NCBI GenBank assembly: GCA_002238965.1
Contig: MPNJ01000004.1
Coordinates: 216,722-280,721 of the forward strand
Source: Nitrospinae bacterium bin107
GTDB lineage: Bacteria; UBA8248
Length of the DNA: 64,000 nt
Direction: 5' to 3'
Shown here: piece by piece, positions 9,432 through 18,726 of the stretch
How the letters are laid out: the number at the start of each line of letters is the position of its first letter
Numbering within the stretch: the stretch's first letter is position 1
Notes under the pieces: generated by a model
What the model saw: only the letters and a program-made list of their open reading frames with translations
What the model was told of the DNA's origin: nothing
Databases searched by the model: none
Translations under genes and position numbers: made by a program

Positions 9432-11333
9432 ATGAAAGAATGGCAATTCAATTCAAATCCCGCGACCAGTGACGCGCTCAAACGCCGTGTCGTCATCTTC
9501 GGGATATGTTTTGGGATCATCCTCCTCGGCTTGTTCATCAGGCTCTGGAACCTTCAGGTCATCCAGGGCGAAAAATTCCGAACCCTATCCGAAGACAACC
9601 GGATTGCCTATCGACTCGTGCAAAGCCCCAGGGGCATGGTGCTCGACTCACAGGGAGAACTGCTTGCGGACAACCGCGCATCGTTCAACATTTATCTAAT
9701 TCGGGAAAATGTAAAAAACCCAAAGCAAACCATCCGGCTGCTGGCCGAAATCACGAAACAACCTTTTGAGGTACTCTACCAAAGAACCCGGAATGCGAAC
9801 CCCTTCCGGCCATTTCTGATCAAGGCGGACATCAGCCGCAAAACCATGGCCTTTCTGGAAGAGCATAAGCCCGACTATCCCGGCGTATTCGTTCAGGCGA
9901 CGCCCCTCAGGCGATACCCGTCCAAAGAGCAGGCGAGTCACCTTCTCGGTTACTTGGGCGAGGTCACCAACCGTCAGCTGCAACGCCTGAAGCAACGAAA
10001 CTACCGGCAGGGAGACCTGCTCGGCCAGTACGGGGTCGAGCGGACTCAGGAAATATTCCTGCGCGGTCAGAGTGGCTTCAAGCAAGTGGAGGTGGACGCC
10101 TACGGAAGAGAGTTGCGCATCGTCCGCCCGTTTGTGGAAAAAGCGGGAAACAACGTCTATCTGACGATTGACATGGAACTCCAGAAAAAGGCGGAAGAGT
10201 TGTTCGAAGCGCATGAGGGCAGCATCGTCATTCTCGACCCCTCGGACGGCGCAATTTTGGCCATGGTGAGCAAACCGTCATTCAACCCGAACATCTTCGC
10301 CGGTGGCATAGACTCCAAAGACTGGAAAGGCCTCATGAAAGACCCCTTGAAACCGCTCGAGAACCGGGCCATCCGGGGGCAATACCCTCCCGGCTCGATT
10401 TTCAAAATCGTGATGGGTTTCGCAATTCTGAACGAGAAAATCGCGCGTTCCGATGAAAAAATACGCTGCCACGGCACGTTTCCATTCGGAAAGAAAATAT
10501 TTCGTGACTGGAAGAAGGGTGGACACGGACCCATAGACTTCATCCAATCCCTGGCCCAAAGCTGTGACGTCTACTACTACACGAACGGCCACAAGCTGGG
10601 CATCGAGAGAATCGCGCGTTACGCGCGCATGTTCGGCCTGGGTTCGCCTACCGGTTTCGGAGCGGCCGAAAAAGGAGGGCTCGTGCCATCGGATGCCTGG
10701 AAGCGTCGCCGATTCAAGGAAAGATGGTACGAAGGCGAGACGATCAGCGTTTCCATCGGCCAGGGCTTCAATCTCATCACCCCCATGCAAGCCGCCAACC
10801 TCATCGCCACCGTGGCGAACGGCGGTAATCTTTGGAAACCTTATATTGTGAAAAAAGTGCTGAGCCCCGGTGGCAAGCCGCTCTTCGAATCCAGGCCCCG
10901 ACTCATCCGCAAAATCCCGATTTCACAACAAATCTTCCGGAAAGTTCGAGAAGCGCTCAGAGAAGTCGTCCATGGCAAAAAGGGCACGGCGAAAAAAGCC
11001 CAGGTGCCCGACATTTTCGTGGCCGGCAAGACGGGCACCGCCCAGACCGTCGACCTCAAATACACGGGCCGCAAAAGAAAACCCGAAGAATTGCCGCGGA
11101 AATTTCGGGACCACTCCTGGTTCGTCGCATTCGCCCCTTACGAAAAACCCACGATCGCTATCGCCATTTTAGGGGAAAATGCCGGTAGACCGGGGTCTTT
11201 TTTCGCCCCATATGCAAAAGAACTCATTTCCTTTTATCTCACGAAAAACGAACAACAGATTCTGGCTTCGAACGAAGCGACTGAAGAAAAACCGCCCGCC
11301 CCGCTCAAACAGGCTCCGGGAGCGCGTAGATGA
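9432..11333 (+). CDS. mrdA: Penicillin-binding protein 2 (elongasome transpeptidase)
   Basis: Class B PBP that cross-links peptidoglycan during elongation with RodA. The 633-aa protein has an N-terminal membrane anchor (about residues 20-40), the pedestal domain beginning with RGMVLDSQGELLADN, and a transpeptidase domain. Active-site motifs are S322-I-F-K325, S377-C-D379 and K533-T-G. SCD in place of SxN is normal for PBP2. The protein ends with a Pro/Ala-rich tail. The last four bases overlap rodA (ATGA). Confidence 0.96.
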   Translation: MKEWQFNSNPATSDALKRRVVIFGICFGIILLGLFIRLWNLQVIQGEKFRTLSEDNRIAYRLVQSPRGMVLDSQGELLADNRASFNIYLIRENVKNPKQTIRLLAEITKQPFEVLYQRTRNANPFRPFLIKADISRKTMAFLEEHKPDYPGVFVQATPLRRYPSKEQASHLLGYLGEVTNRQLQRLKQRNYRQGDLLGQYGVERTQEIFLRGQSGFKQVEVDAYGRELRIVRPFVEKAGNNVYLTIDMELQKKAEELFEAHEGSIVILDPSDGAILAMVSKPSFNPNIFAGGIDSKDWKGLMKDPLKPLENRAIRGQYPPGSIFKIVMGFAILNEKIARSDEKIRCHGTFPFGKKIFRDWKKGGHGPIDFIQSLAQSCDVYYYTNGHKLGIERIARYARMFGLGSPTGFGAAEKGGLVPSDAWKRRRFKERWYEGETISVSIGQGFNLITPMQAANLIATVANGGNLWKPYIVKKVLSPGGKPLFESRPRLIRKIPISQQIFRKVREALREVVHGKKGTAKKAQVPDIFVAGKTGTAQTVDLKYTGRKRKPEELPRKFRDHSWFVAFAPYEKPTIAIAILGENAGRPGSFFAPYAKELISFYLTKNEQQILASNEATEEKPPAPLKQAPGARR

Positions 11334-12472
11334 CAGGTATCGCTCCTTCTAAATCATCCCCTTTTCGGCGAGCCGTCTCGCAGATGGACTGGCTGCTCGC
11401 TCTAGCCACGCTTTTACTAAGCTTGACAGGTATTTATATGATTTACAGCGCTACTCATTCCAACCCCGTTTTCCTGAAAAACTCCCTGCACCTGAAACAA
11501 GCGTTGTGGTCTTCCATCGGCTTATGCCTATTGCTTTGTATCCTCTTTTTCGACTACCACATTTTTACGCGATGGGCCTATTTTTTCTACGCCCTCGTCA
11601 TCGTTTTGCTCATCGCCGTCCTCTTCTCGGGACAGGTAGTTTACGGTGCGAAGCGCTGGCTCGTTTTCGGCCCCTTGCGATTGCAACCCTCCGAGCTTGC
11701 GCGTCTGGCGGTCATCCTCGTGCTGGCCAGATACTTCGGCTCTCGCGGTGAAGAAAACCCCATCGGATTCAAGGAGCTTTTCCCGGCGTTTGTTCTGGCG
11801 ATAGCGCCCGTGTTGCTGATTGTACGACAACCCGATTTGGGCACTGGACTCACCGTCTTCCTGATAGCAGGAGCGATGGTCCTCGTCGTCGGCGTCAGGA
11901 AAAGAGTCATCCTCACCATCGGATGCATGGCGATCGCGAGCGCACCGCTGGGCTGGTTATTCCTCAAGCCATATCAGAGACAGCGCATCCTGACCCTGAT
12001 CAACCCGGACGCAGACCCCCTCGGCGCAGGCTATCAGAGTATGCAAAGCATCATCGCCGTCGGCAGCGGGGAATTCTGGGGAAAGGGACTTCTCCAGGGA
12101 ACGCAGAGCAGGCTTCATTTCCTGCCGGAGAAGCACACCGATTTTATTTTCTCTGTACTGAGTGAAGAACTCGGTTTTATCGGCAGTGTTTCTGTATTGG
12201 CTTTGTTCTTCATATTTATCCTCCGGTGTCTGAGCGCAGCTCTAAACGCCGCCGATAAGGAAGGCGCCCTGCTTGCCGTAGGCATCACTACGGCGTTTTT
12301 CCTCTACATCATCTTCAACATCGGGATGACGCTCGGCTTGATGCCGATCGTCGGAATCCCGCTTCCACTGGTAAGCTACGGGGGGAGCGCTTCCATCTCG
12401 TCATTCATCGCCATCGCCCTGGTCCTGAACGTCGGCATGAGAAGAAAGAGTCTCACTCACGCGTTCAGTTAG
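11330..12472 (+). CDS. rodA: Peptidoglycan glycosyltransferase RodA (SEDS family)
   Basis: Ten-helix inner-membrane enzyme that polymerises lipid II with PBP2. The 380-aa protein has the SEDS landmarks: KRWLVFGPLRLQPSELA, RQPDLGTGLT (D169), the catalytic-loop motif LPEKHTDFIFSVLSEE (D271) and IPLPLVSYGGSA near the C-terminus. Its start overlaps the mrdA stop. It is the last gene of the mre operon and ends six bases from the convergent sulfatase gene. No intrinsic terminator is visible in the gap. Confidence 0.96.
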   Translation: MTGIAPSKSSPFRRAVSQMDWLLALATLLLSLTGIYMIYSATHSNPVFLKNSLHLKQALWSSIGLCLLLCILFFDYHIFTRWAYFFYALVIVLLIAVLFSGQVVYGAKRWLVFGPLRLQPSELARLAVILVLARYFGSRGEENPIGFKELFPAFVLAIAPVLLIVRQPDLGTGLTVFLIAGAMVLVVGVRKRVILTIGCMAIASAPLGWLFLKPYQRQRILTLINPDADPLGAGYQSMQSIIAVGSGEFWGKGLLQGTQSRLHFLPEKHTDFIFSVLSEELGFIGSVSVLALFFIFILRCLSAALNAADKEGALLAVGITTAFFLYIIFNIGMTLGLMPIVGIPLPLVSYGGSASISSFIAIALVLNVGMRRKSLTHAFS

Positions 12473-12478
12473 CCTCCC

Positions 12479-13942
12479 CTACTCCCCGTATTCGTTCTCA
12501 CCCGGGGGCGGGGACGCGAAACTGTTACCGATGGCGATCACCGCGTCACGCCCTCCGTGGCGCTCGACCAACGCCGCCTGTTCCGCCTTTGCGCGCCCAT
12601 CCACCTCTTCGGGGTCGAGGACGCGCAAAAGACCTGCTTCGAGCTCCGAGAGTATGGATTGGTGTGCGGGGCTCTTGGAGATGTCGCGGCGCTCCTCGGG
12701 ATCGTCTTCCAGATCAAAGAGTTCGGGCTCGTGCCCCACGTAATGGATGTATTTGTAGCGACCTCGACGAATCATGAACAACCCCGTCTTGGCGCCGAGC
12801 GCATGGAATTCGCTGAAAATCTCGCGCTCGGGGACATCGGGTTCATTCGCGATCCGGAACATGGAATCGCCATGCAGCTGCGCTTCCTCGTCGCTCTCAA
12901 GCAAACCTGCACAATCGAGCGCTGTGGGATAAAGATCGACGAGCGAGACCGGCGTTCGCGACACCTTCCCCCTCGGAACGTCCGGCCCCGAGACGATGAG
13001 AGGTACAGCGACGGATTCCTCATACATCGTGGATTTCCCCCATAGACCGCGCTCGCCCAGATTATCCCCGTGGTCGCTGGCGAAGAGCACCCGCGTGTTG
13101 TCCCTGAAACCTGAATCTTCCAGAGTTTTCAGGATTCTCCCGACGTTCGAATCCACAAAGCTGATCATGGCGAAATATGACGCGAGAGCGACGCGTCGCT
13201 TGTGGTCATCGAAATAATCGTCGTACGGAGCGCATTCGTGAAGCGCGGCAATCCAGGGGTGCCAATCGTAGCCGCCCGAAGGGTGGGGCTCGGGCAGCGG
13301 GATGTCTTCGAGCGGGTAGTGATCGTAAAACTCGGGCGGCCCGATAAAGGGGAAATGCGGGCACGTGAGCGAGACGAACAGCGCCCAGGGGCGCTCGTCA
13401 AGTTCCTTTGCTCGCCCGGCAATCCACTCGCAGGCCAAATCCGTGACTTGCCCGTCATAGGAAATATATTTGGAGTCACCCGGCCCGATTTGCTCGGCCA
13501 TCCATTCCGGATTGTTCCGGGGCGGCAGGCCCTTCTCATCGCGAACCGCACTATGGATATCACCTATTCCACCTTTGGGCACATGCAGGGGGATAATTTG
13601 CTCGTCGAAGCCGACGGGAAGCTCGGCGTTTCGGTAATGGAGCTTGCCGACCGAAGCGGTTCTCACCCCGGCTTCCTGGAGGCGGTGGCCCCAGCTCGGC
13701 GGCTCTCCCTCGTAGGGATGCGCATTGTCCCAGGCGCTGATTTCATGCACATACTTGCCCGTGGCGAAACTCGCGCGGGCCGGCGCGCAGATGGGGCAGT
13801 TCGTATATGCGCTCTCAAACCGGGTGCCCGACGCAGCGAGCGCGTCGATGTTCGGCGTTTTGACGATCGGGTGGCCATAGCAGCCCATCATTTTTTGTGT
13901 ATGCTCATCATCCATCAAGAGCAAGAAATTCATCGGCTCCAT
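12479..13942 (-). CDS. Type I sulfatase/phosphonate monoester hydrolase family enzyme
   Basis: A 487-aa alkaline phosphatase-superfamily hydrolase resembling choline sulfatases and related enzymes. The motif C52-A-P-A-R56 satisfies the minimal CxPxR signature in which cysteine is converted to formylglycine. Metal-ligand positions include D11/D12 and the SDHGDNLGERGLWGKST segment. There is no signal peptide, so it is probably cytoplasmic. The ATG follows AGGGAG at eight bases. It stands alone: no sulfatase-modifying enzyme, transporter or regulator is next to it. The substrate cannot be named; aryl sulfate, choline sulfate or phosphonate esters are all possible. Confidence 0.85.
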   Translation of the reverse strand: MEPMNFLLLMDDEHTQKMMGCYGHPIVKTPNIDALAASGTRFESAYTNCPICAPARASFATGKYVHEISAWDNAHPYEGEPPSWGHRLQEAGVRTASVGKLHYRNAELPVGFDEQIIPLHVPKGGIGDIHSAVRDEKGLPPRNNPEWMAEQIGPGDSKYISYDGQVTDLACEWIAGRAKELDERPWALFVSLTCPHFPFIGPPEFYDHYPLEDIPLPEPHPSGGYDWHPWIAALHECAPYDDYFDDHKRRVALASYFAMISFVDSNVGRILKTLEDSGFRDNTRVLFASDHGDNLGERGLWGKSTMYEESVAVPLIVSGPDVPRGKVSRTPVSLVDLYPTALDCAGLLESDEEAQLHGDSMFRIANEPDVPEREIFSEFHALGAKTGLFMIRRGRYKYIHYVGHEPELFDLEDDPEERRDISKSPAHQSILSELEAGLLRVLDPEEVDGRAKAEQAALVERHGGRDAVIAIGNSFASPPPGENEYGE

Positions 13943-14124
13943 CTGCGAAACTCCCTGAATCGGTCAGAAGTGGTCAAGAATCCGTAAAATCATATCTCCA
14001 GAAACAACGAATTGAAAATACCCTCACTACCGAATTACGGCAAAGCCCCTCGTTCGATCTTGGCTTCAATATGCGTGAACATGCGCAAGGAAGCCAGATC
14101 CTTCACATTCGAAATATATCCCGG

Positions 14125-14153
14125 TTGCCAATTCTTCCCATATCCGTCAATAT
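14125..14153 (+). promoter_or_regulatory. Candidate promoter of the radical SAM/RNase G operon
   Basis: TTGCCA (14125-14130) and CAATAT (14148-14153) are separated by 17 bases and lie about 105 bases before the start codon. This would give a leader of roughly 100 nt containing the hairpin at 14215-14240. Motif match only. Confidence 0.3.
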
Positions 14154-14214
14154 AAGGGATCGGTACGCCCAGACCCCCAAAAGGCGCAGGTCGGGAACCT
14201 TAAGAAGAAAATAT

Positions 14215-14240
14215 GTCTCCTCGCATTTGGCGAGAGAGAC
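14215..14240 (+). promoter_or_regulatory. Hairpin in the leader of the radical SAM/RNase G operon
   Basis: GTCTCCTCGC (14215-14224) pairs with GCGAGAGAGAC (14230-14240) in ten base pairs with one bulged A and a five-base loop, ending 18 bases before the ATG. There is no T tract, so it is not a terminator. It could affect translation or mRNA cleavage. Confidence 0.4.
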
Positions 14241-14258
14241 TTTATCAGGTTGATTATA

Positions 14259-17081
14259 ATGAATTTAGACTACGCACGGGACGTTTTCCCCTTCGTCCAG
14301 AAACCTTCGCGTTATCTAGGGAACGAGGTCAACTCGATCCACAAGGATCTCGCCAAGGTAAGAAATCGTATCGCACTTGCGTTCCCGGATACTTATGAAG
14401 TCGGCATGTCGCACAATGGCATCCGCATTCTCTATCACCTCCTGAACGAAAATGAAGACGTCGCCGCCGAGCGGGTTTTTCTCCCCTGGGATGATTTCGA
14501 AACCATCCTGAGAAGCAAGAACGCGCCTCTGACCACGCTGGAGAGCAGAACGCCCGTCCGGGAATTCCATATTCTGGGGATATCGCTTCTGTACGAACTG
14601 GCCGCCAGCAACATCGTCTTGCTGCTCGATTTGGCCGGCATACCCAGGCGAACCACCCAAAGGCGGAGAGAAGACCCGCTCGTCATCGCGGGCGGTCCCG
14701 TGACGTTCAACGTGGAGCCGATGGCGCCGTTCTTCGACGCCGTCGCTCTCGGCGATGGAGAAGAACTTTTCCCCGATGTCATCAAAGCCCACGAGAGGTG
14801 GCGGGAAACGAACGCACCCAGAGAAGCGTTGCTCGAGATGCTGGAGGAGATTGACGGGGTCTACGTCCCGAGTCGTTACTTGGTCGAACACGAGCCCGAC
14901 GGCGAGGTGAAGCGTTTTCATCACGTCAGCGGCCACCAGGATCCCGTTCTGGCGCGCGTACTGGAGGATTTGAACGATTCGCCCCACCCCACGCAGCCTG
15001 TCATCCCCTTCACCCAGGTGGTGCACGACCGGGTGACGCTCGAGGTGCAGCGCGGATGCACGAGGGGATGCCGCTTTTGTCACGCAGGCATGGTCTATCG
15101 CCCCGTTCGGGATCGGGACCCCCACAAAGTCCTCGAACTCGCTGAGGAATCCCTCAAGAATACGGGTTATGAGGAAATCAGCCTCTCATCACTTTGCATC
15201 GCCGATTATCAACCCCTGAAGGGTCTGGTACCCCGCATGATGGAGCGCCTCGCTCCCATGCAGACCTCCATCTCGCTCCCATCGCTGCGCGTCGGCGCGA
15301 TGAGCCCGGATCTCCTGGCCCAGATTGCCCGCGTGCGCCGCACGGGCTTCACCCTGGTGCCCGAGGCGGGCAGCGAGCGCCTGCGAAACGTCATCAACAA
15401 GGTGTTGACCGAAGCGGACCTCAAGCGAAACCTCCAGGACATCCTCGACACCGGCTGGCCGGGCGTAAAGTTCTATTTCATGCTCGGTCTCCCCACCGAG
15501 AATTTCGACGATTTGCAGGAGATGGCGGACATGCTCATGTCCTGCATGAGGATGCGCTCGCGAAAAACGGGCGAGCCGTTCCGCTTCATCAACGTCAGCC
15601 TTTCCACCTTCGTGCCGAAGCCCCATACGCCCTTCCAGTGGTTTCCCCAGAACACGAAAGAGGAAATCAAGGCGAAACTCGATTTCATCAAGCGGGCCGT
15701 GCCTGACAGGCGAATCAAGCTGCACTGGTCGAACCCCGAGCACAGTTTTTTGGAAGCGGTTATCTCGAAAGGCGACCGCCGCCAGGCGGACGCCATCGAG
15801 ACGGCGGTCGACATGGGATGTAAATTCGACGGTTGGATGGAGTTTTTCGACTACGATAAATGGATGGCCGCCTTCAGGGAACATGACCTCGACCCGGAAT
15901 GGTACGCCTACCGCGAAATACCGGAAGATGCCCCGCTCCCCTGGGATCATCTCGACTGCGGTGTGACGAAGGAGTATCAACTTGCCGACTGGAAACGCTC
16001 ACTCCGCGAGGTCACTATCGGCGATTGCCGCTATGAGGCGTGCGGTCAATGCGGCATTCTGGATAAATATAAGGGCATCAAATACCACTACGAAAAACCC
16101 ATGCCGCTTGAAAATTCTTCTCTCCCGGTCATCAACGCGCCCGCTCGGGCTGACAGTATGGTTCACGCGGCGGATTTGCCGCCCGGACAGGACGTCGCTC
16201 CCGCAGAACCGGTAGAGCTCGCAATCGCCAAAGCCCGGCCCGAGCCGCCGCGTCCCAGACAAAGGAGGCGCAAGAGCGTCGCCCGGGAATCAGGGCCCGT
16301 TCCGGTGGGTTTCGAGGGCGCACACGACGACAACCCCGGCCTCGCCGAAGAACAACCCGACGCGCCCATCCGCAAATTCAGATTCATCTATGAAAAATCC
16401 GGAGACCTCCGATTCTTGAGTCACCTGGAGATTCTGAGAACTTTCATCCGCACCATACAGCGCGCAGGCTACCGCCTCGAACATTCCAAAGGCTTCAACC
16501 CGCACCCCAAAATCGTTTTCTCCCATGCGCTGCCCGTAGGCGTGGAGAGCCGCGCGGAGGTGGTGGATTTCTCACTATTGGAGGTCGACGGGCGCATCGA
16601 ATTACGCGATTTGTTCCAAAACCTGAAACGTGAACTCCCTCGAGGCCTCAAGCCCCGTTCGGGATGGCGCATCGAGGGGAAAGCACCTTCATCCGCCAAC
16701 GCGCTCAGGGCTGCAACCTATGAAATTTCCTTGTCTCGAAAAGACCTTGACTCGCCCGAAGCTCCGGATTTGCAGGTCAGTACCATCATCGAAGAGTTCA
16801 TGGATGAAAATAGCATTGAAATCACGCGCGAGCACAAAGGAAAGATTAAACATTTCGACGCGCGGCCATCCATCGTGCGGTTTTCGCTCGAATCATCGAC
16901 CGACGCCGTCATTCGCCTGCACCTCACACTCCTTTATGGAGATGGCATTAAACCGAAGGTTACGGAACTTCTCGCCCGATGTTTCGGGCTATCTCCCGAG
17001 GCATGCCTGAGGGCTCGGGTTCAGAAAATCTCCGTCCACTGGAGAGCGGGAACGCCCCGCACATTACAAAATGCCGTCTGA
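14259..17081 (+). CDS. B12-binding-type radical SAM protein fused to a DUF2344 domain
   Basis: A 940-aa fusion of two conserved families of unknown reaction (TIGR03960-type radical SAM and TIGR03936/DUF2344). Residues about 1-200 form the B12-binding-like N-terminal region (RIALAFPDTYEVGMSHNGI). The [4Fe-4S] cluster cysteines are C267, C271 and C274 in RGCTRGCRFCHAG. Residues about 640-700 are a low-complexity linker containing RPRQRRRKS, and DUF2344 starts near residue 705 with RFIYEKSGDLRFLSHLEILR. The ATG at 14259 is preferred; TTG at 14250 is an in-frame alternative. The gene overlaps the RNase G gene by 11 bases. The recurrent neighbourhood suggests RNA modification or turnover, which is inference only. 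Confidence 0.88.
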   Translation: MNLDYARDVFPFVQKPSRYLGNEVNSIHKDLAKVRNRIALAFPDTYEVGMSHNGIRILYHLLNENEDVAAERVFLPWDDFETILRSKNAPLTTLESRTPVREFHILGISLLYELAASNIVLLLDLAGIPRRTTQRRREDPLVIAGGPVTFNVEPMAPFFDAVALGDGEELFPDVIKAHERWRETNAPREALLEMLEEIDGVYVPSRYLVEHEPDGEVKRFHHVSGHQDPVLARVLEDLNDSPHPTQPVIPFTQVVHDRVTLEVQRGCTRGCRFCHAGMVYRPVRDRDPHKVLELAEESLKNTGYEEISLSSLCIADYQPLKGLVPRMMERLAPMQTSISLPSLRVGAMSPDLLAQIARVRRTGFTLVPEAGSERLRNVINKVLTEADLKRNLQDILDTGWPGVKFYFMLGLPTENFDDLQEMADMLMSCMRMRSRKTGEPFRFINVSLSTFVPKPHTPFQWFPQNTKEEIKAKLDFIKRAVPDRRIKLHWSNPEHSFLEAVISKGDRRQADAIETAVDMGCKFDGWMEFFDYDKWMAAFREHDLDPEWYAYREIPEDAPLPWDHLDCGVTKEYQLADWKRSLREVTIGDCRYEACGQCGILDKYKGIKYHYEKPMPLENSSLPVINAPARADSMVHAADLPPGQDVAPAEPVELAIAKARPEPPRPRQRRRKSVARESGPVPVGFEGAHDDNPGLAEEQPDAPIRKFRFIYEKSGDLRFLSHLEILRTFIRTIQRAGYRLEHSKGFNPHPKIVFSHALPVGVESRAEVVDFSLLEVDGRIELRDLFQNLKRELPRGLKPRSGWRIEGKAPSSANALRAATYEISLSRKDLDSPEAPDLQVSTIIEEFMDENSIEITREHKGKIKHFDARPSIVRFSLESSTDAVIRLHLTLLYGDGIKPKVTELLARCFGLSPEACLRARVQKISVHWRAGTPRTLQNAV

Positions 17082-18678
17082 AATCGTCGTCAACGCCGAG
17101 CCTTTTGAGACACGCATCGCGCTGCTCGAAAACGGGGTAGCGGCCGAGCTTTACATCGAACGAGAAAGCGGCAAAAACATCGTCGGCAACATATACAAGG
17201 GAAAAGTCACAAAAGTGCTGCCGGGAATGCAGGCGGCGTTTGTAGACATTGGACTGGAAAAGGCGGGCTTTCTCTACGTGAGCGACGTCGACACAATCGA
17301 ATCCATCGAGAATTACAGGAAACTCGCGACGGAACAATCAGAAGACGACGATGACCTCGATTTTGAAGGCAACGACTTCAGCAACGGGGACGAACACGAT
17401 GGCGGCAAGGACGAGCAGCAAAACGGATCTCATCGTAATCTCATCGGAAGACGACCTCGCCGTTGGGAAGAAGAGCGCCACATCGAGGACCTGCTCAAAG
17501 ACGGCCAGGACGTCATCGTCCAGGTCAGTAAAGAGCCCCTTGGCACCAAAGGCTCCAGGCTGACGAGCTACATCACCCTGCCGGGCCGGTATGTGGTCTA
17601 CATGCCCACGATCAAGCAAATCGGCATCAGCAGGCGAATCGAGAACGAAGATGAAAGGAAAAGACTCAAGAAACTTGTACGCAAAAACCGCCAACCAGGA
17701 GCCGGATACATCGTGCGCACGGCGAGTGAAACCATGCCCGCCCAGGACATCGAAGCCAACGTGAATTTCCTGCACGCGCTCTGGGAAGATATTCTGATCA
17801 AAAACGAATCGGCTTCCTCCCCGTCCCGGATTCATTCGAACCTGACCATCATTGAGCGGACCGTAAGGGATTTGTTCAATTCCTCCGTCGACAGGATGAT
17901 CATCGACGACAAGGAACAATATCTGAAAACCAGGGAATTTATACAAAGCTATTATCCGCATCTGGTTCCCAAGCTCCAGCACTATGACGGCGATGAGCCG
18001 GTATTCGATTATTTCGGCGTCGAATTAGAACTCGAGCGCGCTCTCGGCCAGCGCGTGTGGCTGCGCAACGGCGGCTATATCGTGATCGATCAGACCGAAG
18101 CGCTCACGACGATCGACGTCAACACCGGAAGATTCGTGGGCAAGAAAAGCCCCGAGGAGACGATACTTGAAACGAATCTGGAGGCGGTGCGCGAAATCGT
18201 AGCCCAATTGCGCCTGCGCAACCTGGGCGGGATCATCATCGTCGATTACATCGACATGGAAAAAGAAGAGAATCGGGATAAAGTATTCAACACCTTCAAG
18301 GAGGAACTCAGGAAAGACCGTTCGCGAACCAACATTTTGAAGATCAGCGAACTAGGGCTCGTCGAGATGACCCGAAAGCGCGTTCGGGACAGCATCCAGA
18401 GAACGCTCTGCACCGCATGCCCTTACTGCGAAGGACGCGGACAGGTGAAGTCCGCGATTTCGGTGAGCTATGAAGCCATGCGTGAAGTGCGCCGGATGAG
18501 GAGAGCGCACAAGGACGCCTCAAAATTCCTCATCAACATCCACCCCGAGGTCGTGGATATCCTCCTCGATGAAGAAAGAAGGCACGTGGAAGAACTCGAA
18601 AGCCTTCTCAACATACAACTCGTCATAAAAGGCGATGCCGAACTGCATCGCGAAGGCTTCGAAGTCGTTCGCCTGTAA
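17071..18678 (+). CDS. rng: Ribonuclease G/E family endoribonuclease
   Basis: Cytoplasmic endonuclease for rRNA maturation and mRNA decay. The 535-aa protein has an S1 RNA-binding region near residues 35-170, interrupted by an insert at residues 87-136 that starts with a strongly acidic stretch (EDDDDLDFEG) and ends in a basic one (GRRPRRW). Catalytic aspartates are D349 (TTIDVNTG) and D392 (IIIVDYIDM). The zinc-link is C450-P-Y-C453. It lacks the long C-terminal scaffold of E. coli RNase E, so RNase G is the better name. The start lies inside the preceding radical SAM gene, so the two are translationally linked. Confidence 0.94.
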   Translation: MPSEIVVNAEPFETRIALLENGVAAELYIERESGKNIVGNIYKGKVTKVLPGMQAAFVDIGLEKAGFLYVSDVDTIESIENYRKLATEQSEDDDDLDFEGNDFSNGDEHDGGKDEQQNGSHRNLIGRRPRRWEEERHIEDLLKDGQDVIVQVSKEPLGTKGSRLTSYITLPGRYVVYMPTIKQIGISRRIENEDERKRLKKLVRKNRQPGAGYIVRTASETMPAQDIEANVNFLHALWEDILIKNESASSPSRIHSNLTIIERTVRDLFNSSVDRMIIDDKEQYLKTREFIQSYYPHLVPKLQHYDGDEPVFDYFGVELELERALGQRVWLRNGGYIVIDQTEALTTIDVNTGRFVGKKSPEETILETNLEAVREIVAQLRLRNLGGIIIVDYIDMEKEENRDKVFNTFKEELRKDRSRTNILKISELGLVEMTRKRVRDSIQRTLCTACPYCEGRGQVKSAISVSYEAMREVRRMRRAHKDASKFLINIHPEVVDILLDEERRHVEELESLLNIQLVIKGDAELHREGFEVVRL

Positions 18679-18726
18679 CGAGGCGCCCTGCTTTTTTGTG
18701 ATTTTGCCGCCCTGAGGATATATGAT

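Larger units (their letters stand above)
13943..14258. other. Divergent intergenic region between the sulfatase and radical SAM genes
   Basis: About 316 bases, AT-richer than the flanking genes, with no convincing gene. It holds a candidate promoter (14125-14153) and a hairpin (14215-14240) for the rightward radical SAM gene, and the AGGGAG ribosome site of the leftward sulfatase. An open frame crosses it from inside the sulfatase gene, but it has no ribosome site and a random-looking composition. Confidence 0.6.

Noticed and set aside
13897..14253. Open frame crossing the sulfatase-radical SAM gap
   Set aside because: Starts inside the sulfatase gene on the other strand, lacks a ribosome site and looks random; the gap is better read as promoter and leader.
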